From assembly GCA_966424055.1 (NCBI GenBank), contig CBJLMB010000008.1:62001-126000 (forward strand): a DNA stretch of 64,000 bases, read 5' to 3'. Each line of letters opens with the position of its first letter. The stretch's first letter is position 1. The position numbers were made by a program, and so were the translations under genes. The notes below the pieces were generated by a model. That model searched no databases and was not told where the DNA came from. It saw nothing but the letters and a program-made list of their open reading frames with translations. Below are positions 1 to 9,091 of this stretch, in pieces. The DNA comes from Deminuibacter sp966424055. GTDB taxonomy: Bacteria; Bacteroidota; Bacteroidia; Chitinophagales; Chitinophagaceae.

Positions 1-701
1 CCATTGGCACGTGTACCGTAGATGGCAGCAGCAGAACCATCTTTGAGTACATCGATAGAAGCAATATCATCCTGCTGCAGCAGGTCAAGGTTGCCACCGG
101 GTATACCATCAATTACAATCAGCGGTGAATTGCTGCCCTGTAATGAAGTAGCACCTCTTAAAATAATAGACACACCAGAGTTGGGGTTATTACTGGTACG
201 GGTAATGGTGAGGCCGGCCACCTTGCCCTGGATAAGATCCATTGCGTTACGTGCACCACTTTGCCTGAACTCTTCAGGTTTTACAGAAGAAACGGCAGAA
301 GTCACTTCCTTTCTTTTCAGTGTTCCATAACCTACCACTACCACATCATCCAGTGATTTGTCATCTGTTTCGAGAGAAACGTCCAGTTCAGTGGATGCGC
401 CGATCTCCACTTCTTTTGTTTTGTGTCCAACATAACTGAACACCAGTTTTTTGGTACCCTCGGGCACCCTGATGCTGAAGCTGCCATCAGCACCGGTAAA
501 AACGCCCTGTTGCGAACCAGGCACCTGTACGGTAACACCAGGTAATGGCTCATTGGTTTTTTCTGCAACAACTTTTCCGGTAATCGTGTGTAACGGTTTT
601 CCAATAGTGGTACGTGTTTGGGCTAACACAGGGAGGGAGAGCACTAGCAATAACAAGCATTGCAAAACAGCCCGCGTTTTGCAAACGTGCATTCGTTGCA
701 T
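1..701 (-). CDS. SusC/RagA-type TonB-dependent receptor, N-terminal part (cut by window edge)
   Basis: Outer-membrane TonB-dependent transporter of the SusC class, which imports oligosaccharides together with a SusD lipoprotein. About 233 codons are present; the rest lies left of the window. The frame opens at an ATG at 701 with a signal peptide (basic start, then a Leu/Val-rich stretch ending near LPVLAQ). A carboxypeptidase-regulatory-like domain follows (ITGKVV...GVTVQV...FSIRVPEG...FSYVGH), then the TonB-box-like VVVGYG segment and the start of the plug (IRLRG-like IILRG, LIVIDGIPGG, IDVLKDGSAAAIYGTRANG). The ATG choice rests on the signal peptide. Its partner SusD is presumably beyond the edge. 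Two operator-like sites lie 33-81 bp upstream. Family assignment is firm; substrate unknown. Confidence 0.95.
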   Translation of the reverse strand, partial: MQRMHVCKTRAVLQCLLLLVLSLPVLAQTRTTIGKPLHTITGKVVAEKTNEPLPGVTVQVPGSQQGVFTGADGSFSIRVPEGTKKLVFSYVGHKTKEVEIGASTELDVSLETDDKSLDDVVVVGYGTLKRKEVTSAVSSVKPEEFRQSGARNAMDLIQGKVAGLTITRTSNNPNSGVSIILRGATSLQGSNSPLIVIDGIPGGNLDLLQQDDIASIDVLKDGSAAAIYGTRAN

Positions 702-730
702 AAGCAATCAGTTTTTAGTTAAAGTTTTTC

Positions 731-782
731 AGCTAAATCAATTTAGCTATTTCTGCAACAAATTACGGACTAAATCGGTTTA
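731..782. promoter_or_regulatory. Operator-like palindromes before the left susC
   Basis: Positions 731-748 form a perfect 8-bp inverted repeat with a 2-bp centre (AGCTAAAT-ca-ATTTAGCT). Positions 770-782 read CTAAATCGGTTTA. Both fit the TAAA-N4-TTTA palindrome with a central C, as LacI-family operators often do. A nearly identical site (5816-5828, reverse strand CTAAATCGTTTTA) precedes the second susC. Role as binding sites for the LacI protein encoded at 6048-7103 is inferred from placement. Confidence 0.5.
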
Positions 783-893
783 TCTGATGCGTTTTTGCGC
801 ATATATTTTTATTTCACACAAAAATAATCCCTGGCTGTTGCTGAGGGCATTGCAATAACCGGCAAACCACCCGGCAGGTCACCCATAAAACAT

Positions 894-927
894 AAAAAAG
901 CCCGGCAGCAAGCTGCCGGGTCTTTTT
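894..927. terminator. Bidirectional-looking intrinsic terminator
   Basis: The 20-nt stem at 901-920 (CCCGGCAGC-aa-GCTGCCGGG) is GC-rich and self-complementary. It has an A run on the left (895-899) and T-rich sequence on the right (TCTTTTT), so on either strand the hairpin is followed by a U tract. It sits just downstream of the susD gene that ends at 987 and isolates it from the next susC. Seen directly; termination is inferred. Confidence 0.8.
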
Positions 928-986
928 ATGTTGAGACATTTAAATATTAAACCACTGGTCATGTCTGGTTCTCATCCACCTCTTTA

Positions 987-2501
987 CTACCAGCCGGGAT
1001 TTTGTGTGAGCTTTTTGTTGTTGTTGATTTCACGGGTAGGAACACCAAACAACAGGTATTTCTCGCTCAGCACCGGGCCATAGGTAAAGGTGAAACCCAC
1101 AAAATTATCAAACCTGTTCTGTGCAGTATTGTACACCTTACGGGTACGTACCATATCGAACCAGGTCTTGTTTTCAAAGGGCAGTTCATGATAACGCTCG
1201 CGCCATACCGCTTCCCTGAACTGCTGCTGGTTAAGACCAGACAAGGCAGGCAATAATGCTCTTTTGCGAACCAGGTTGACCGCATCATATGCATCCTGTG
1301 TAGGACCGCCATTGGCTTCATTCAGCGCTTCTGCATAATTGAACAATACTTCAGGATAGCGCATAATGGTCCAGTTCTCATCGCTCTGCGGGCTGGAGTT
1401 CAGGGCCGCTGCACTATCGAAATATTTATACAGGTAAGGTGCGCCAAAATTCACGGTATCGTGCGGCGCTTTTACTGCAGGGTACTTGGTATAGTAAAAC
1501 TGGCGCTCCTGTGTGCGCTTGTCACCTGCTTCATAAGAAGCAAAGAAAGACGCTGTAGGCCGCAGCAAACCATACTCATCACTGAAATTGGTGGTCCCTT
1601 TCTGGCGTGGTACCATATACGCACAAAGCGTACTGGTGATATTGGCACCTACCAGGTAATTGCTCTGGAAAATAAACTCACCCTGGTTTTTGAAAGCCGG
1701 GTCGTGCAGTTTATTATAATTGTCGAACAGGGTATAGAAATTGCCTTTTACTACTTCGCCTGCTTTATCTGCTGCTTTCTTATAATACGCTGCACCTTTG
1801 TTCAGCGGGTAACCGGCCATGGTGAGGTATACTGTGGACAGCAATGATTTTACCGCGCCAAGTGATGCACGCCCGGTAGCATCTGTATTGGGTAAACCCA
1901 GTGTTTCTGCCGTGGTAAGGTCTGTTACAATCAAATTGTAAATAGAATCGGCAGCGCTGCGGGGCAATGCCAGGTTCGGATCATTGGGGCCGGTAACAGG
2001 CTCTACCTGGTAAGGTACATCGCCAAACAGGCGAACCAGGTAAAAATAATTGAGCGCCCGCATAAACCGCGCTTCGCCCAGGTACTGGTTCTTCGTGGTG
2101 GCATCCATGTTCACCGCCGGGATGCGTTTGATAGCCAGGTTGGCATTGGCAATGGCTTTATAACAGTTCTGCCACCATTTATAGAAATAATTGTTGTCAC
2201 TGCTGGATGTGAGGTTGCGCAATGTACCGTTCCACTGGCTCTGTGCGGCTTCAGGCGCTTCTGATAAACCGGTGGGATATTCCAGCATCAGGAAGGGGCT
2301 TTCGCCGTAAGTGCCGGCCCCATCGGTGATAAACCGGATATCAGCATATAATTCATTGATCGCAGCCTGTGCCTGCTGGGCACTAGTGAAATACTGATCC
2401 TGGGTAAAGTTGGAAGGATTTTTTTCCTCCAGGAATTTTTTACACCCTGCACCGGATATCAGTACCGATGCCAGGGCAATGTATTGAAGTGTGCGTTTCA
2501 T
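987..2501 (-). CDS. SusD/RagB family nutrient-binding outer-membrane lipoprotein
   Basis: Surface glycan-binding lipoprotein that forms the lid of the SusC transporter. From the ATG at 2501 it has 504 residues, usual for SusD. The start codes a lipoprotein signal ending in a lipobox (LISGAGC, Cys at about residue 20), followed by KKFLEEKNPSNFT, the typical N-terminus of the family. TPR-like helical regions (NANLAIKRIP, LGEARFMRALNYFYLVRLFGDVP) and a C-terminal RagB region (EALNEANGG..YDAVNLVRKRA, WRERYHELPFE) are visible. An upstream in-frame start at 2537 would spoil the signal peptide, so 2501 is preferred. It lies 65 bp after its susC and is closed by a strong hairpin. Substrate unknown. 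Confidence 0.95.
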   Translation of the reverse strand: MKRTLQYIALASVLISGAGCKKFLEEKNPSNFTQDQYFTSAQQAQAAINELYADIRFITDGAGTYGESPFLMLEYPTGLSEAPEAAQSQWNGTLRNLTSSSDNNYFYKWWQNCYKAIANANLAIKRIPAVNMDATTKNQYLGEARFMRALNYFYLVRLFGDVPYQVEPVTGPNDPNLALPRSAADSIYNLIVTDLTTAETLGLPNTDATGRASLGAVKSLLSTVYLTMAGYPLNKGAAYYKKAADKAGEVVKGNFYTLFDNYNKLHDPAFKNQGEFIFQSNYLVGANITSTLCAYMVPRQKGTTNFSDEYGLLRPTASFFASYEAGDKRTQERQFYYTKYPAVKAPHDTVNFGAPYLYKYFDSAAALNSSPQSDENWTIMRYPEVLFNYAEALNEANGGPTQDAYDAVNLVRKRALLPALSGLNQQQFREAVWRERYHELPFENKTWFDMVRTRKVYNTAQNRFDNFVGFTFTYGPVLSEKYLLFGVPTREINNNKKLTQNPGW

Positions 2502-2566
2502 TTCTTTTCTTTTTTTGGTGATGGCTGTTCTGCGCACCGGCGCAGGTCAAGCTGTTTCCCTTTGTT

Positions 2567-5500
2567 TTAGAAGCCTACATTTAAACCAAACATAAAAGTC
2601 CTGGGTTTGGGATAATCGAAGAAAGTGATGCCCTGTGAGAATGGCTGGCCAGGGTAAGTACTTACTTCGGGATCGTATCCTGTATACTTGGTAGACAGGA
2701 AGAAATTCTGCACAGAAGCATACACACGCAGCCTGCTCAACTTCATCTTATCGGTGATACGCCTGGGGAAAGTATAACCCAGCAACAGGTTTTTACCGCG
2801 GATGAAAGAACCATCTTCTATCATATGGCTGTCTACATTGGTTGTATAACCAGCTTTGGCAGGTCTGTTCTGCGCAATCATTGTATTCTGGTTAGTGGGT
2901 GTCCATCCGTTCAGCACCGTAGCATAGCTGTTGGCCTGTCCGGTGCGGTCTTCACCGGAATGGCGGGTCAGGTTCAGCACATCATTGCCATAGGAATACT
3001 GCAGCTCTACGGTTAAATCAAAGTTCTTGTAAGCAAATGTGTTCAGGAAAGTACCATAACCATCAGGCAGGCCTTTACCAATGATCACACGGTCGGCATC
3101 ATTGATCTGTCCGTCACCGTTTACATCTTTGTGTTTAACATCACCGGGTCTTGCATTGTATTTGGCAGCCTGTGTTGCATCTGCTGTGCTCCAGGTACCT
3201 TCACGCACCAGGCCGTAGAAAGAGCCCACAGACTGGCCTACACGCAGGATATTGGTATTAGACAGAAAATAAGGATCGGGGAAGATATCATCATTGGATG
3301 AACCCAGTTTCAGCACCTTGTTCTTATTGAGGGCAATATTGAAGGTGGTGCTCCAGGTGAAATCTTTCGACTGGATGTTCACTGTGTTCAATGTGATCTC
3401 TATACCCTTGTTCTCCATATCGCCGATGTTTTTATACACGCTCTGGTAACCGCTGGCAGAAGGTACAGGTACATTCAGCAGCATATCGGTGGTTTTCTTA
3501 TAATAAATATCGGCGTCGATATTGATACGGTTTTTAAACAAGCCCAGTTCTACACCTGCATCAAACTGTGCGGTTTTCTCCCATTTCAAACCAGGATTGG
3601 CCAATGTGCTGATACCGATACCCGGTGCACGCTGGCCGCCGATCACTGCGGTGCTGGATGCCAGTGAAGCCAGTGACTGGTAAGTGGATATTTCAGAGTT
3701 ACCGATCAAACCATAACTGGTACGCAGTTTCAGGTTAGAAATGGTGCGGTTGTTCTTCAGGAAATTTTCATCTGAGGCCTTCCAGGCAAAAGCGCCTGAA
3801 GGGAAGAAACCATATTTATTGTCTTTACCGAATTTGGAAGAACCATCCACACGGCCTGTTACGGTGAACAGGTATTTGTTGGCGATGCTATAGTTCACGC
3901 GGCCGAAATAAGAATTCATTGCCCAGGTATAGGCATTGGATTCAGGGTTTTCAGGGCGGGCACCTGCTCCCAGGTTGTTCCATCCGTAAAAATCATCGGT
4001 AAAGCCCTGTGCACCGGCTTTGCTGTAGAAATAATTGTATTTCTGCCAGCTCAAGCCCAGCAAGGCATTCAGGCTCTGGTTGCTGGCGATCTTTTTGTCG
4101 TAAGTGAGGTAGTTTTCAAACTGCCAGTAATTATTGCGTGTATTTTTGATCCAGGCTTCACCTTGTTGATCGGCACTCAGGTTACGCAGTGTACGGCCTG
4201 AATAAAAATCTTCCTGGATATTGTCCACATCAAAACCGATGCTCGAGCGCAGCTGCAGGCCGGGCGCCAGGTTCAGGTTGGCGTACACATTACCCAGTGT
4301 GGTTTGTGTTTTGTATACGTCTTTCCTGTTGCGGGCAATATCCACGGGGTTGGCACCACCTTCCATGTCAGGATAAAAATAATTGCTGCCCATGGTACCA
4401 TCGGGCCATTGAACCGGAACCAGCGGCAGTGTTTCAATCATCATACGGGTAACATTCAAACCACCATCCCCATCGCCGATCACGCGGTAATCTTCCACAT
4501 GGTTCATGGTAAGGGTACCCCCTACTTTCAACCAGTCTTTGAGCTGGCTGTCGAATACAAAACGGGCAGAGTATCTTTTCAGTTTACTCTCGATGATGAT
4601 ACCATTTTCATCAGCATAGTTCAGGAACAGGCCATAGGTTGATTTTTCATTACCACCTGTAAATGCCAGGTTCTGGTTATGAGAGAAAGCGGTACGTGTT
4701 GCTTCTTTCTGCCAGTCAGTATTATACAAGGGTTTGCCATTGGCATCAAAGAAACGGGGGTCATTGCGGTTCTTTAGGAAATTCTGGTGGTTTTTGTACG
4801 CCCCGTTGGCAAAACCGGCAGGATCGTATTTTTTCAGGATGCTGTCGGCATAAGAATTTTCTTCCACCTGCAAAAACTGCTCAGAATTCAGCACTTTCAG
4901 TTCTTTTGGCAGTTTGCTCAGGCTGTAATAAGAATCGTAGCTAACCTGTGCATTGCCTTTTTTACCACGTTTGGTGGTAACCATAATTACACCATTGGCG
5001 CCACGTGCACCATAGATAGCGGTAGCGGAGGCATCTTTCAGTACGTCGATGCTTTCGATATCGTTCGGGTTGAGGTAATTGATATTGCCTACGCCAATAA
5101 CACCATCCACCACATACAGCGGGCCATTGGCGGCATTCACAGAAGTATAGCCGCGGATGCGTACATTGGTTTGACCACCCGGGCGGCCAGAGTTGGTAGA
5201 TACGCTTACACCGGCAGAGCGGCCTGCAAGCATTTGTTCAACATTGGTGGCGGGGCGTTGCTGCAGGTCCTGGCTTTTTACCGAAGCCACTGCACCTGTT
5301 ACATCCGATTTGCGGCGGGTACCATACCCTACCACGACCACATCTTCCAGTGTATTTTTTCCGGCGCCTTTCAGTGTAACAGTAAATGAAGACTGGTCGC
5401 CAACAGGCAGCTCCTGCATTTCAAATCCTGTGTAACTGATAACAAGAATAGCGTTACCGGAAGGAACAGCAATACTGAAATTGCCGCTTTCATCTGTAAC

Positions 5501-5677
5501 CACGCCTTTCGACGTTCCTTTAATTTGTACGGAAGCTCCCTGAAGCGGGGTGTTGTCTTTTCCATCTGTTACCTTACCGGTAACAGTGCGGCTCTGTGCA
5601 AACGAACAGTAAGATACAAGCAACAGCAAGATCCACTGTAACAAGGCTTTTTGCAGCCATGTGCATTTCTGTTTCAT
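2567..5677 (-). CDS. SusC/RagA-type TonB-linked outer-membrane receptor
   Basis: Outer-membrane importer of oligosaccharides, 1036 residues from the ATG at 5677 (an alternative TTG lies at 5683). In order: signal peptide (LLQWILLLLVSYCSFAQ), carboxypeptidase-regulatory domain (VTGKVTDG...GASVQIKGT), TonB-box-like EDVVVVGYG, plug domain (VRIRGY, PLYVVDGVIG, IDVLKDASATAIYGARGANGVIMVTTKRG) and a 22-strand-type barrel ending in the terminal aromatic-rich GLNVGF. The plug wording is that of the SusC class rather than of siderophore receptors. It forms an operon with the susD that follows. A 370-bp leader upstream carries an operator-like site and separates it from the LacI gene. Confidence 0.96.
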   Translation of the reverse strand: MKQKCTWLQKALLQWILLLLVSYCSFAQSRTVTGKVTDGKDNTPLQGASVQIKGTSKGVVTDESGNFSIAVPSGNAILVISYTGFEMQELPVGDQSSFTVTLKGAGKNTLEDVVVVGYGTRRKSDVTGAVASVKSQDLQQRPATNVEQMLAGRSAGVSVSTNSGRPGGQTNVRIRGYTSVNAANGPLYVVDGVIGVGNINYLNPNDIESIDVLKDASATAIYGARGANGVIMVTTKRGKKGNAQVSYDSYYSLSKLPKELKVLNSEQFLQVEENSYADSILKKYDPAGFANGAYKNHQNFLKNRNDPRFFDANGKPLYNTDWQKEATRTAFSHNQNLAFTGGNEKSTYGLFLNYADENGIIIESKLKRYSARFVFDSQLKDWLKVGGTLTMNHVEDYRVIGDGDGGLNVTRMMIETLPLVPVQWPDGTMGSNYFYPDMEGGANPVDIARNRKDVYKTQTTLGNVYANLNLAPGLQLRSSIGFDVDNIQEDFYSGRTLRNLSADQQGEAWIKNTRNNYWQFENYLTYDKKIASNQSLNALLGLSWQKYNYFYSKAGAQGFTDDFYGWNNLGAGARPENPESNAYTWAMNSYFGRVNYSIANKYLFTVTGRVDGSSKFGKDNKYGFFPSGAFAWKASDENFLKNNRTISNLKLRTSYGLIGNSEISTYQSLASLASSTAVIGGQRAPGIGISTLANPGLKWEKTAQFDAGVELGLFKNRINIDADIYYKKTTDMLLNVPVPSASGYQSVYKNIGDMENKGIEITLNTVNIQSKDFTWSTTFNIALNKNKVLKLGSSNDDIFPDPYFLSNTNILRVGQSVGSFYGLVREGTWSTADATQAAKYNARPGDVKHKDVNGDGQINDADRVIIGKGLPDGYGTFLNTFAYKNFDLTVELQYSYGNDVLNLTRHSGEDRTGQANSYATVLNGWTPTNQNTMIAQNRPAKAGYTTNVDSHMIEDGSFIRGKNLLLGYTFPRRITDKMKLSRLRVYASVQNFFLSTKYTGYDPEVSTYPGQPFSQGITFFDYPKPRTFMFGLNVGF

Positions 5678-6047
5678 AGACAAGTTGTGATTTTGTGGTT
5701 TTCATTTATCATAAGGCCTGTTATCCATACTGGCAAAGCAGTAGCTTCCGGTGGTATACAATGGTTGTACACTACCGGCCAATATCCGGACTATACATTT
5801 TGCAGGGATTAGGTTTAAAACGATTTAGCAAAGACAGGAAAATAAGCAGCCCCATAGTCAACGGCAAGCAGACTATTTTTCACATCTTTTTGATTTCAGA
5901 TGTCAAAAAAAGGAAAAAAAGTAACACGCGCAAAACTTTGCCGGCAATTCAGGCAAATAACTGCAAAAAATTGCCGGGTTTATCGCATTGCTTTGCTGTT
6001 ATCGCGAACTACCTGGTAAATAGAACAGGTACAAAAGATCGATGAAA
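5678..6047. promoter_or_regulatory. Leader region of the susCD operon with LacI-type operator candidate
   Basis: No gene of its own was found here. The site at 5816-5828 reads CTAAATCGTTTTA on the minus strand and matches the 770-782 site before the left susC in 12 of 13 bases. It lies about 140 bp before the susC ATG. I found no clear TAnnTTTG promoter box on the minus strand. The stretch 5880-5940 has several poly-A/T runs. Confidence 0.45.
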
Positions 6048-7103
6048 TTATTTTTTCAAACCCGCAGCAGCTGTTTTATTCTTCGCCAGTGTTGATCCAC
6101 GCACCACCAGCCTGGGCTGCAGGTGTTGCTTGCGCTCTTCGGGAGGTATGGCAGGTCGTTTTCCCAAACCAGCCATCAGCAATGCGATAGCAGACTGGGC
6201 AATGGCTTCTATAGGCTGCTGTATAATAGTGATACCACCCGGGTAAAGGCGGAAAATATCGTGGTCATCAAAACAAACCATAGCAAGATGCCCCGGGATA
6301 GATAATTTTAAATGACTGATGGCTTCCAGCCCCATTACACCTAAATAGTTGGTGGCAAAAAATATGGCATCAATACCTTTACAGGATTGTATAAATGCCG
6401 CAATACTGTTGATGGAAGCAGCTTTATCGCCATTATAGGGCAGCTTCAACACCCAGTTGCCCTGCAGTTTTATTTTGTGCTGCTTCAGTGCATCTGCATA
6501 TCCCCTGTTGCGTTCTTCTATTTGTACCAGGTCAAGGTCTACAGTTACCCAGGCAATTTTTTTGTACCCCTGCTCCAGCAGGTGGTTCATACCTTCCAGC
6601 ACACCGGTATAACTGTTCACCAGCACATGAGGCACTTCCATGCCGGGAAAATAACTATCTATCAGTACTACGGGTTTAACAGCCATTACCTGTTGTACAT
6701 CCTGCTCCATACCGGCGGCCGGTGTAATCAGGTAGCCATCCAACTGGCGCTGCGATAAAAGACGCACCAGCTCGCTCCCCCTGTTGCCATCGTTCTCAGT
6801 ACTGCAGTACACTACTTTGTAGCCATAGGCCTCCGCTTCATCTTCAATGATCCTGGCCAGTGATGCAAAAAAATTACCTGCAATACTTTCCACTATCAAT
6901 CCGAGTATTTTGGTTTGTCCCGTACGAAGGCTCACTGCGATCTGGTTGGGATAATAACCGGCTTTTTTGGCAGCTGCGGTTATTTTATCTGCCACGATCT
7001 GGCTGATGCGCATTTCTTTAGCTTTCCCATTCAATACAAAGGACACTGTGGAAGGCGATGCGCCTACCATTTTTGCAATATCTTTTAAAGACACCCGTTT
7101 CAT
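6048..7103 (-). CDS. LacI-family transcriptional regulator
   Basis: Sugar-responsive DNA-binding protein, 351 residues from the ATG at 7103; the longer frame from 7148 adds a poorly fitting 15 residues. The N-terminus MKRVSLKDIAKMVGASPSTVSFVLNGK is the LacI helix-turn-helix with hinge region (RISQIVADKI..AKKAGYYPN). A periplasmic-binding-protein-like sensor follows (ILGLIVESIAGNFFASLARIIEDEA, VVLIDSYFP, DAIFFATNYLGVMGLEAI, MVCFDDHDIFRLYPGGITIIQQPIEAI). It lies upstream of, and co-oriented with, a susCD pair, and a shared palindromic motif before two susC genes suggests those are its targets. The effector is unknown; oligosaccharide or monosaccharide binding is inferred from the family. Confidence 0.92.
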   Translation of the reverse strand: MKRVSLKDIAKMVGASPSTVSFVLNGKAKEMRISQIVADKITAAAKKAGYYPNQIAVSLRTGQTKILGLIVESIAGNFFASLARIIEDEAEAYGYKVVYCSTENDGNRGSELVRLLSQRQLDGYLITPAAGMEQDVQQVMAVKPVVLIDSYFPGMEVPHVLVNSYTGVLEGMNHLLEQGYKKIAWVTVDLDLVQIEERNRGYADALKQHKIKLQGNWVLKLPYNGDKAASINSIAAFIQSCKGIDAIFFATNYLGVMGLEAISHLKLSIPGHLAMVCFDDHDIFRLYPGGITIIQQPIEAIAQSAIALLMAGLGKRPAIPPEERKQHLQPRLVVRGSTLAKNKTAAAGLKK

Positions 7104-7400
7104 CCGTTCAGATTTGTTTAGCCATAGCCGGCAAGCATCGCGCTGCAAAAAACAGGCTGCAAAAAATTTCAGCTGCGCGGTTTAGCCTAAAGCAGGTAAT
7201 TGAATAACTTTTAACAGCAATAGATGCTGCCAGGTTCATGCCGGTTGGAATATAAGGTAAAATCATGAATTACCGGGTAAGCCGTTTTAAAAATTTATGT
7301 GCTGCCGCATAGTTTGCTGTTATGCGAAAGCTTTTTTGCCGGAATATGCTGTATTAGGCAAGGGCCATGCGCTGTTGCCGTAAGCCAGTGCCGGCATTGC
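7104..7400. other. Intergenic stretch between lacI-type and mocR-type genes
   Basis: No convincing gene. A weak stem-loop (CGCATA at 7306-7311, TATGCG at 7321-7326) lies downstream of the MocR gene, with T-rich sequence further along on the minus strand, possibly a poor terminator. TTTAGcCTAAA near 7180-7190, just before the LacI start, is a small palindrome of unknown meaning. Confidence 0.3.
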
Positions 7401-8867
7401 TCAGAGGCATTTGCGCAACACAGATACGGCTTCCTGCTGCTCCTGCCTGTTGAGAGAGGCAAAGCCCATGCGCAGGGCATTCAGGTTATTGCCATCGGTA
7501 TTGTACACGGCCCCATTCCCCATCGTTAACCCATAGGCTGCAGCTTTGGATGCAACAGATGTAAGCGGATATTTTTTCTTAAAAGACACCCAAACAGCCA
7601 TACCACCTGCAGGCCGGTGAAAATTAATTGCGTCACCCAGCTGCGTTTCGAGCAAATTGCAAAACAGATCGCGCCGCTCATGGTAAATTTTATTTGCTTT
7701 TTTTATGTGCCGTTCAATAACGCCGTTCTGCAATAATACCGCAAGTGTTTCTTCGGAGAGATGGTCGCCACGTAGATCCATCAGGCGCCGCAAGGCAGCA
7801 GTCTGCGAAATAAAAGACCCCGCACCCACAATAAAACCTGTACGTATGCCCAGCCCCAGCGATTTGGTAAAGGAGCCGATATACAACACATTACCCCGGT
7901 GATCCGCACTGGCCAATGGTAGCATGGGTGCATTGCTGTAGTGAAAATCATAGTCATAATCATCTTCTATCACGGCGATATTATGCCTGCGGATGATTTC
8001 CAGTAACCGCATCCTCCGTTCGGCGCTCAATGTTACAGTTGTGGGGTGATGATGGTGTGGAATAACATACAACAGCCTGATCTTTTTTCTGCGGCAGATC
8101 TTTTCTACCTGGTCAACATCTATCCCCTCCTGGTCTGCAGGCGCCCTTACCAGCCTGGCACCCAGCTGGCGGAAACACAGGTCGGCATAAAAATAATTCG
8201 GTGATGCCGTCAACACCTGGTCACCTGGCCGCAACAGCATGGTTGCCGCCAGGTATATACTCATCTGCGCCCCGCGGGTAACCACAATATTGTCTGTAGT
8301 AATGTTCAGTCCACGGCTGTCGTTCAGGTAATCTACCGTTGCTTTACGTAAAGGATCCTGTCCCTTCGGATGCCCATACATCAGCCATTTATAAGCCTGC
8401 GGATCCTGCACCAGGTTTTTACTTTCTTTTACCCAGGCATCCAGCGGCGCCAGCCTTGCATCGGGAAATCCGTCATTGATGATCAAACGCTGCCGGTTAT
8501 GCAGGTTGAAAGGTGGCAGGGGTACAACATTCTCAAATGTAAAACCGGGCTCTTGCCCATATGGTGATACAACAGGCTGGAATGAACGGGGACGGATGCT
8601 GGGCAGGTTGGCAGCCACCATCACAGCTTTGCGTGGTATCGCTGAAATCCAATCCTGGCTGAACAGCTCCTCATAAGCCGCCACCACTGTTTTGCGGTGC
8701 AGGTTTAACTGTGTAGCCAGCACACGGCTACCCGGCAAAAAACTGCCGGGTTTTAATACGCCTGCCTGTATCAGCCCGATAAGCTGGTTGGCTATTTGCT
8801 GGTACACAGCGACCTTTGATTCTTTGTCTACACGGATCAGCGTTTCAAACGGCAACATGCTGGACAT
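7401..8867 (-). CDS. MocR/PdxR-type regulator (GntR helix-turn-helix fused to aminotransferase-like domain)
   Basis: PLP-binding transcription factor of the MocR subfamily, 488 residues, a normal length. Residues ~15-85 are a GntR winged helix (YQQIANQLIGLIQAG, LPGSRVLATQLNLHRKTVVAAYEEL). Residues ~110-480 are a fold-type I aminotransferase domain with the PLP lysine at K335 in GSFTKSLGLG and the family-typical EDDYDYDFHY (301-310). Such proteins sense PLP or amine compounds and often control a divergent gene. Here the divergent operon is DoxX-AhpD-GNAT. The start could also be the ATG at 8858 (MLPFETLI). Repeats overlapping the start suggest autoregulation. Confidence 0.93.
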   Translation of the reverse strand: MSSMLPFETLIRVDKESKVAVYQQIANQLIGLIQAGVLKPGSFLPGSRVLATQLNLHRKTVVAAYEELFSQDWISAIPRKAVMVAANLPSIRPRSFQPVVSPYGQEPGFTFENVVPLPPFNLHNRQRLIINDGFPDARLAPLDAWVKESKNLVQDPQAYKWLMYGHPKGQDPLRKATVDYLNDSRGLNITTDNIVVTRGAQMSIYLAATMLLRPGDQVLTASPNYFYADLCFRQLGARLVRAPADQEGIDVDQVEKICRRKKIRLLYVIPHHHHPTTVTLSAERRMRLLEIIRRHNIAVIEDDYDYDFHYSNAPMLPLASADHRGNVLYIGSFTKSLGLGIRTGFIVGAGSFISQTAALRRLMDLRGDHLSEETLAVLLQNGVIERHIKKANKIYHERRDLFCNLLETQLGDAINFHRPAGGMAVWVSFKKKYPLTSVASKAAAYGLTMGNGAVYNTDGNNLNALRMGFASLNRQEQQEAVSVLRKCL

Positions 8868-8912
8868 ACTGGACTACTTATTGTTTAAAAACTGGACTAC
8901 TAAGATAGTCCA
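8861..8912. promoter_or_regulatory. MocR-type operator: direct plus inverted repeats
   Basis: ACTGGACTACT occurs twice as a direct repeat (8868-8878 and 8891-8901, 23 bp apart). A further TGGACAT at 8861 overlaps the regulator start. TGGACTA at 8893-8899 pairs with TAGTCCA at 8906-8912 as a perfect inverted repeat. Mixed direct and inverted repeats are typical of GabR/PdxR-like binding sites. TAGTTTTG at 8922-8929 is a possible -7 box for the plus-strand operon, though no good -33 element was seen. Confidence 0.6.
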
Positions 8913-9091
8913 AAACGTATTTAGTTTTGTGTCATCATTCCCGGCCGGGCGATATAACCAGCTAACCGGGTTTAAGCAGTAATGAGCAAGCTGCTTTGTT
9001 TACGGGGAAACAGGCATTTTCCTAACAGGACCTCTTATGTGCATCAGATGCCTGTTCCCAGTAAATGCATTTAACAGAAAAAAATCAACAG

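Noticed and set aside
22..858. Plus-strand open frames over the left susC
   Set aside because: They are shadows of the minus-strand SusC frame, which carries a signal peptide, regulatory domain and plug motifs.
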